From Methylobacterium sp. E-065 (GTDB lineage: Bacteria; Pseudomonadota; Alphaproteobacteria; Rhizobiales; Beijerinckiaceae): 36,857 bases of DNA. The position numbers and the translations under genes were made by a program. Location of the stretch: the NCBI RefSeq assembly GCF_022829605.1, contig NZ_JAKSYD010000187.1, forward strand, positions 1 to 36,857, given 5' to 3'. Shown one piece after another: positions 33,405 through 36,857 of the stretch. The notes beneath the pieces are model-generated. The model was given only the letters and a program-made list of their open reading frames with translations, was not told where the DNA came from and ran no database searches. Each line of letters starts with the position of its first letter. The stretch's first letter is position 1.

Positions 33405-33575
33405 TCAGCGCTGCGGTTCCAGGTCGATCACCCGACCGCCCAGATCGAAGATCTCCTCGTCGGACGGACACCCGTCCCCGAGTTCGATCTCCTCCCGGCG
33501 CCCGAACGAGACCGCCGACAGGACGCCGAGCGAGAGAGCGCCGGCCAACAGGGCAACCAGGATCGCAACCGTCAT
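33405..33575 (-). CDS. 56-residue single-pass membrane protein
   Basis: ATG at 33575 has GGGAG about 6 nt upstream. A hydrophobic helix at once follows (TVAILVALLAGALSLGVLSAVSF), then GRREE and an acidic cytoplasmic-type tail (LGDGCPSDEEIFDLGGRVIDLE). The open frame to 33611 adds residues without a ribosome site. It converges on the gene at 33101. It could be a regulatory or structural small membrane protein. No family recognised. Confidence 0.6.
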   Translation of the reverse strand: MTVAILVALLAGALSLGVLSAVSFGRREEIELGDGCPSDEEIFDLGGRVIDLEPQR

Positions 33576-33717
33576 GACGAACTCCCGGGGTGCGGCGTGC
33601 GTCGGCATCAAGCACCGGCCGGATTAAGGCCCGGTTCCCGTGGCGATGCAAGCGTGATCCGATCCGCCCCGTCGCGGAGGGAATCAAAGCGCGCCCCGTC
33701 TCGGAGGCCGGGGAGCC

Positions 33718-34215
33718 TCACCGCCGCTCGGGCACCCCGTCCTGCTGGCGGTCGACCTCGTCGCGCACGCCGCGGCCGGCCATCAGGATCTCGGTCATGA
33801 AGGCGGCGATCGCCGCGACGATGCAGACCAGGGCCGCCCCGAAGCAGGCGAACAGGACCGACGCGGCGGCGCCGTCGCGCAGTGCCCCGACGAACAGGGT
33901 CAGCACGGCCAATCCGATCAGGCAGCCCCCGAGCGAGGCGAGGGCGACCGCCACGTCGAGCATGAAGGAGCGCCGCCGCAGGAAGGTCAGCCGGCGTGTC
34001 AGGCGCCGCGCCTCAGCATCCGTCCCCTGCGCCTGCTCCATCCTGGCGGCCTCCGCCGAGAGGGCGTCGACCTTGTCGGCGATCCGGCCGAGGCGGGTCG
34101 AGAACACGTTGAGCAGCGTCGCGAGTGCCGAGAGCAGGAAGGCGGGCGCGAGCGCGACCTGGATGATGTGCGCGATGCTGTCGGGCTCGGTGGAGCTGAG
34201 CGAGAATCCGAACAT
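33718..34215 (-). CDS. DUF2721 family membrane protein
   Basis: A 165-aa protein with about three membrane segments: PAFLLSALATLLNVFSTRLGRI near 24-45, VAVALASLGGCLIGLAVLTLF near 88-108, and ASVLFACFGAALVCIVAAIAAFM near 117-139. The IAHIIQVALAPAFLLSA start, the RLGRIADKVD stretch and the RRLTFLRRRSFML linker are those of DUF2721. The function of the family is unknown. It lies downstream of the adenylate cyclase on the same strand, 133 nt away, and may be cotranscribed. Confidence 0.85.
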   Translation of the reverse strand: MFGFSLSSTEPDSIAHIIQVALAPAFLLSALATLLNVFSTRLGRIADKVDALSAEAARMEQAQGTDAEARRLTRRLTFLRRRSFMLDVAVALASLGGCLIGLAVLTLFVGALRDGAAASVLFACFGAALVCIVAAIAAFMTEILMAGRGVRDEVDRQQDGVPERR

Positions 34216-34348
34216 CCGATGCTACGCCCGCACGCGGATCGCGCCCGGGTCGCACCCGGGGCCGGCTCGGAGGGGGAATCGCGACGGCACCATGCCGGCA
34301 GGGTCACCACAGGATGCCCCGCCGGTGCAAGCCAATCGACGCGCCGGC

Positions 34349-35998
34349 TCAGCCCGCCGCGCGCTGCAGCGTCCCCGGATGCGGCTCCTGATCTCCGGCC
34401 GGCCTTTCCGCACCGGTCATGCGGCGCTCGACGGCCGCCAGCGTGTCGAGCAGGCGTTTCCGGAGCCGGGCCGCGCCATCCGCCTCCAGCGCGTCGACGT
34501 CGACGTAGAAGTCGATGCCCCGCGCGTGCTCGGAGAACACCGTATCCTGGGCCTCGCCCCGATCCCCGGCAGTCAGATCGTCCGCGACGGCGTAGGGGAC
34601 GACGTCGCGGCTGATGCCCTTCATGCGGATCGGCTCCTGCGGGCTCGCCCGGACGCCATCGCTGACCAGGGCGTAGGTCTCGTAGCTCAGGGTGATGCCG
34701 CCCGGTGCCGCGGCGGCCTGCAGCCGGGCCGCGAGGTTCGCCTCGGCGCCGATGATCGTGTAGTCCATCCGCTCGTCCGAGCCGAAATTGCCGACGTTGC
34801 AATAGCCGGTGTTGATGCCCATCCGGGCCTGGAACGGGCGCTCGATGCCGGCGCGGCGCCAGCGGACGCTCAGTTGGCCGAGGCGCTGCTGCATCTCGAT
34901 GGCCATCCGGACGCAGGCCTGCGCGTCCTCGCGCACGCCCCTCGTCTCGGGATCGCCGAAGAAGACCAGCATCGCGTCGCCGATGTACTTGTCGACCGTG
35001 CCGCCATGCTTCAGCGCGATGGCGGTCATCTCGGTGAAGTACTCGTTCAGCAGCGCGGTCAGCTCCTCGGGCTGGAGCCGCTCGGTGGTGGCGGTGAAAT
35101 CCTTGATGTCCGAGAAGAAGATCGTCAGCTTCTTGCGCTCGGTCGTCACCGACACGTCGCGCTCGCCGCTGAAGATGCTCTTGTAGACCTGAGGCGAGAT
35201 GTATTTCGCGATCTGCACCGAGACCGCGGCCAGGAAGCCGTTCGACTCCGTCAATTCGCGGTTCATCCGGTCGATCAGGTGAGACTGGCGCGCCTGCAGG
35301 AGCAGGATCGTGCTGCCGGCGAGCGCCGCCAGGATGAAGTAGCCCAGCAGATACTTGAAGGCGAGGACGTTGGCGGCGATCGACTGATGCAGGACGATCT
35401 CCTGGATGCCGCGCACGTCGCCGACCTTCCAGTCGGTCTTCGGGCTTAGGGGATGCGCGTTGTGGCAGCGCACGCAGGCGGATTCCATCCGGATCGGGGC
35501 GGCGATCCGGACCTGCCGGTCGAAGATCGAGCCGGTGATCTCGCTGGCGGTGCCCGATTGCGGGTGGGCGCGCAGCTCCGCCAGGGCGCCGGTCTCGAAG
35601 GCATCGAGCTCGTGTGGTTTGCGATCCTTGAACGGCAGGTCGGAGATGAAGCGGTACTTCACCGCCCCATCCGCGCCGCTGATCCGCTCGCCGAGTTCCA
35701 GGGAGAGCGTCGCGGGAATCGGGATGGCGTTCGGCACGCCCTTGTAGTCGTGCGTCGTGATCACCCGGCCCGTGGCGCCGTTGACCGCCTGAACGACGTC
35801 GCTGGCGTAGAAGCTGCGCATCTGATCGATGATCCGGGCCGTCTCCACCGCCTGCGCCTGGAGCATCTGCTCGGACAGGCCGCGCAGGTCGAGCCAGACC
35901 GCCACCGGCAGGCCGGCGAGGCCGAGGAGGATGGCCGTGACGAGGAGCGGCGCCATGATCCGCTGCTGCCGCGCGGTCCGCTCGCTCACGCTGGACAT
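34349..35998 (-). CDS. Class III adenylate cyclase with extracytoplasmic haem-c sensor (DUF3365-like)
   Basis: A 549-aa membrane protein. First membrane helix at about 14-36; then a Tll0287/DUF3365-like extracytoplasmic domain with a haem-c attachment motif C175-V-R-C-H179; a second helix at about 215-235; and a class III cyclase domain. The catalytic set is complete: metal Asp297 (FFSDIKDF) and Asp341 (KYIGDAMLVFF), adenine-selecting Lys337 and Asp412 (MDYTIIG), and transition-state Asn421 and Arg425 (ANLAAR). It should make cAMP under control of haem redox state or a bound ligand. The ATG at 35998 has GGAG 9 nt upstream; the ATG at 36091 has none but could extend the protein by 31 residues. 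Confidence 0.93.
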   Translation of the reverse strand: MSSVSERTARQQRIMAPLLVTAILLGLAGLPVAVWLDLRGLSEQMLQAQAVETARIIDQMRSFYASDVVQAVNGATGRVITTHDYKGVPNAIPIPATLSLELGERISGADGAVKYRFISDLPFKDRKPHELDAFETGALAELRAHPQSGTASEITGSIFDRQVRIAAPIRMESACVRCHNAHPLSPKTDWKVGDVRGIQEIVLHQSIAANVLAFKYLLGYFILAALAGSTILLLQARQSHLIDRMNRELTESNGFLAAVSVQIAKYISPQVYKSIFSGERDVSVTTERKKLTIFFSDIKDFTATTERLQPEELTALLNEYFTEMTAIALKHGGTVDKYIGDAMLVFFGDPETRGVREDAQACVRMAIEMQQRLGQLSVRWRRAGIERPFQARMGINTGYCNVGNFGSDERMDYTIIGAEANLAARLQAAAAPGGITLSYETYALVSDGVRASPQEPIRMKGISRDVVPYAVADDLTAGDRGEAQDTVFSEHARGIDFYVDVDALEADGAARLRKRLLDTLAAVERRMTGAERPAGDQEPHPGTLQRAAG

Positions 35999-36091
35999 CA
36001 GCCGCTTCTCCACAAGCCGGTCCGCCGACGGACCGCGATCCGCACCCGGCGGCAGATCGCATGAGGCGCGACCTTTCAGCCAGAAACTCAT

Positions 36092-36330
36092 GAGATCGCA
36101 GCGACATTACGATGCGGAATACAAGCTTGCCAAGTGCAGATCGGTCAATCCGCAGATTTCGGCCCTCGGCGTCCGGCGGCGATCACTGAACATATTACGG
36201 CGGCGCTGCCCAGGCCCGCCCCCAGGCGCCGCGATGATCTGGCGACGGGCGGTGACGACCGGCCGGAGCGCGGCGGGAGACCGGTGGAGATTGTGTCCAG
36301 CCGATACCGACGCGCCGCGGGGGCGGATCG
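36092..36330. other. Upstream region of the cyclase gene, no gene found
   Basis: This stretch holds no credible coding frame. It should contain the promoter of the cyclase gene on the minus strand. No binding site or RNA structure was recognised. Confidence 0.4.
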
Positions 36331-36346
36331 TTAATTAATGTTAACC
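36331..36346. promoter_or_regulatory. TTAA-N6-TTAACC motif, CtrA-like
   Basis: TTAATTAATGTTAACC is an AT-rich island in GC-rich sequence. It resembles the CtrA site TTAA-N7-TTAA(C) but with a 6-base spacer, so it is only a partial match. It lies about 100 bp upstream of the terminator at 36450. Confidence 0.3.
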
Positions 36347-36482
36347 GCGCGCTGCCCCGGCGGCAGCCTTGCGAGCCGGCGCCCGGTAGGCTCTAACGGA
36401 TCGCGAAGCTTCCCGGTTGGTCCTGGGAACATTCACGATCGCACTCAACCCCCGTCCGCCCTCGCGCGGCGGGGCTTTTTGT
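36347..36482 (+). ncRNA. Possible small RNA (unidentified) ending at a terminator
   Basis: Between the TTAACC motif and the terminator lies a structured, gene-free segment with local pairs such as GCTGCC/GGCAGC around 36351-36366. A plus-strand terminator ends it although no plus-strand protein gene lies upstream in the window. No known RNA family was recognised. Boundaries are guesses. Confidence 0.25.
36450..36480 (+). terminator. Rho-independent terminator without a protein gene upstream
   Basis: A GC-rich hairpin (CCCCG-T-CCG pairing with CGG-CGGGG, loop CCCTCGCG) is followed by CTTTTT on the plus strand. It is the only hairpin plus T run in the right half of the window. Confidence 0.65.
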
Positions 36483-36594
36483 TCGCGCATCGGTCTCAAC
36501 GGCGAGCCTCCGCGCGTCAGGACGAAACGATGCGCACGCAATGATTTAGGGCGTCGGCCCGGCGCCGGCCGCCCGACGGATACGCTGGCGGAAG

Positions 36595-36857
36595 CCCCCC
36601 CCCCCCCCCCCACCGCGGGCTCCCCCCCCCCCCCCCCACCCTCCTCCGGGCGGTGCCCCCGGCCACCTCCTTGTTTGTCCCCTCCCACCACCCAACCCCC
36701 CGCTTTGTCCCGTTCTCTCACCCTCGGGGCCCACACGCTCTTTTGTCGTTCGGTCCTATTCTCGACCACACTACTCATTCCCTCATTCCCACCTCTCAGA
36801 CCCGTAATCCGTGTGCCGTGTTAAAAAATATAACGTTGTATACAAAGCTACATACTA
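36595..36857. other. Low-complexity contig end with long C runs, probably unreliable
   Basis: A run of 17 C (36595-36611) is followed after 10 bases by a run of 16 C (36622-36637). The remaining ~220 bases are pyrimidine-rich, have lost the local codon and base pattern, and end in an AT-rich tail. This is what assembled poly-G/poly-C read ends look like. Frames here are not annotated. Confidence 0.75.

Noticed and set aside
36417..36824. 135-codon frame at the right end
   Set aside because: It runs through both long C runs and encodes a Pro tract. It has no ribosome site and lies in doubtful sequence.

Overview
This window is GC-rich bacterial chromosome from an alphaproteobacterium, most probably Methylobacterium/Methylorubrum or a close relative. 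That assignment is inferred from the strong GC bias at third codon positions, an alphaproteobacterial type of initiator tRNA, an ACC deaminase gene divergent from an Lrp-type regulator, and gene content common in plant-associated methylotrophs. No phage, integrase, transposase, conjugation or CRISPR genes were found. The right-hand end looks like a decayed contig terminus.

Left part (1-9986): the body of an initiator tRNA (first 3 nt cut off), a strong terminator, a Do-type periplasmic serine protease (degP) and the recombination ATPase rarA. A convergent Lrp/AsnC regulator is divergent from acdS (ACC deaminase). Then come gamma-glutamyltransferase, purD, a small secreted protein, and a Tat-exported bicupin oxalate decarboxylase.

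Central part (10130-21172): an orphan RND-type periplasmic adaptor and a DapA/NanA-superfamily aldolase. Next is a complete sugar ABC importer of the galactofuranose type (ytfQ-ytfR-ytfT-yjfF, minus strand) with palindromic operator candidates upstream. Behind it lies a three-gene molybdenum hydroxylase operon of the PaoABC type (2Fe-2S, FAD with extra cysteines, Mo subunit). Three loci in this part carry a mosaic of related perfect hairpins, a repeat family typical of convergent or intergenic sites.

Right part (21422-31025): tRNA-Ile(CAU), a 38-aa membrane microprotein with a strong ribosome-binding site, a single-domain molbindin-like protein, and a 44-aa membrane protein. A chemoreceptor gene is broken by an in-frame TAG. 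A heavy-metal RND efflux pair (czcB-czcA) follows, preceded by a Cys/His-rich small secreted protein and an AraC-type regulator.

Far right (31226-36857): a run of small unrecognised genes with good start signals, a DUF2721 membrane protein, and a class III adenylate cyclase whose extracytoplasmic domain carries a CxxCH haem-attachment motif. A terminator follows with no gene in front of it, a possible small RNA. The last ~260 bases have two long C runs and skewed composition and should be treated as unreliable.

Functional themes: use of plant-derived compounds (ACC, oxalate, sugars, aldehydes or purines), molybdenum enzymology, metal efflux and envelope quality control.
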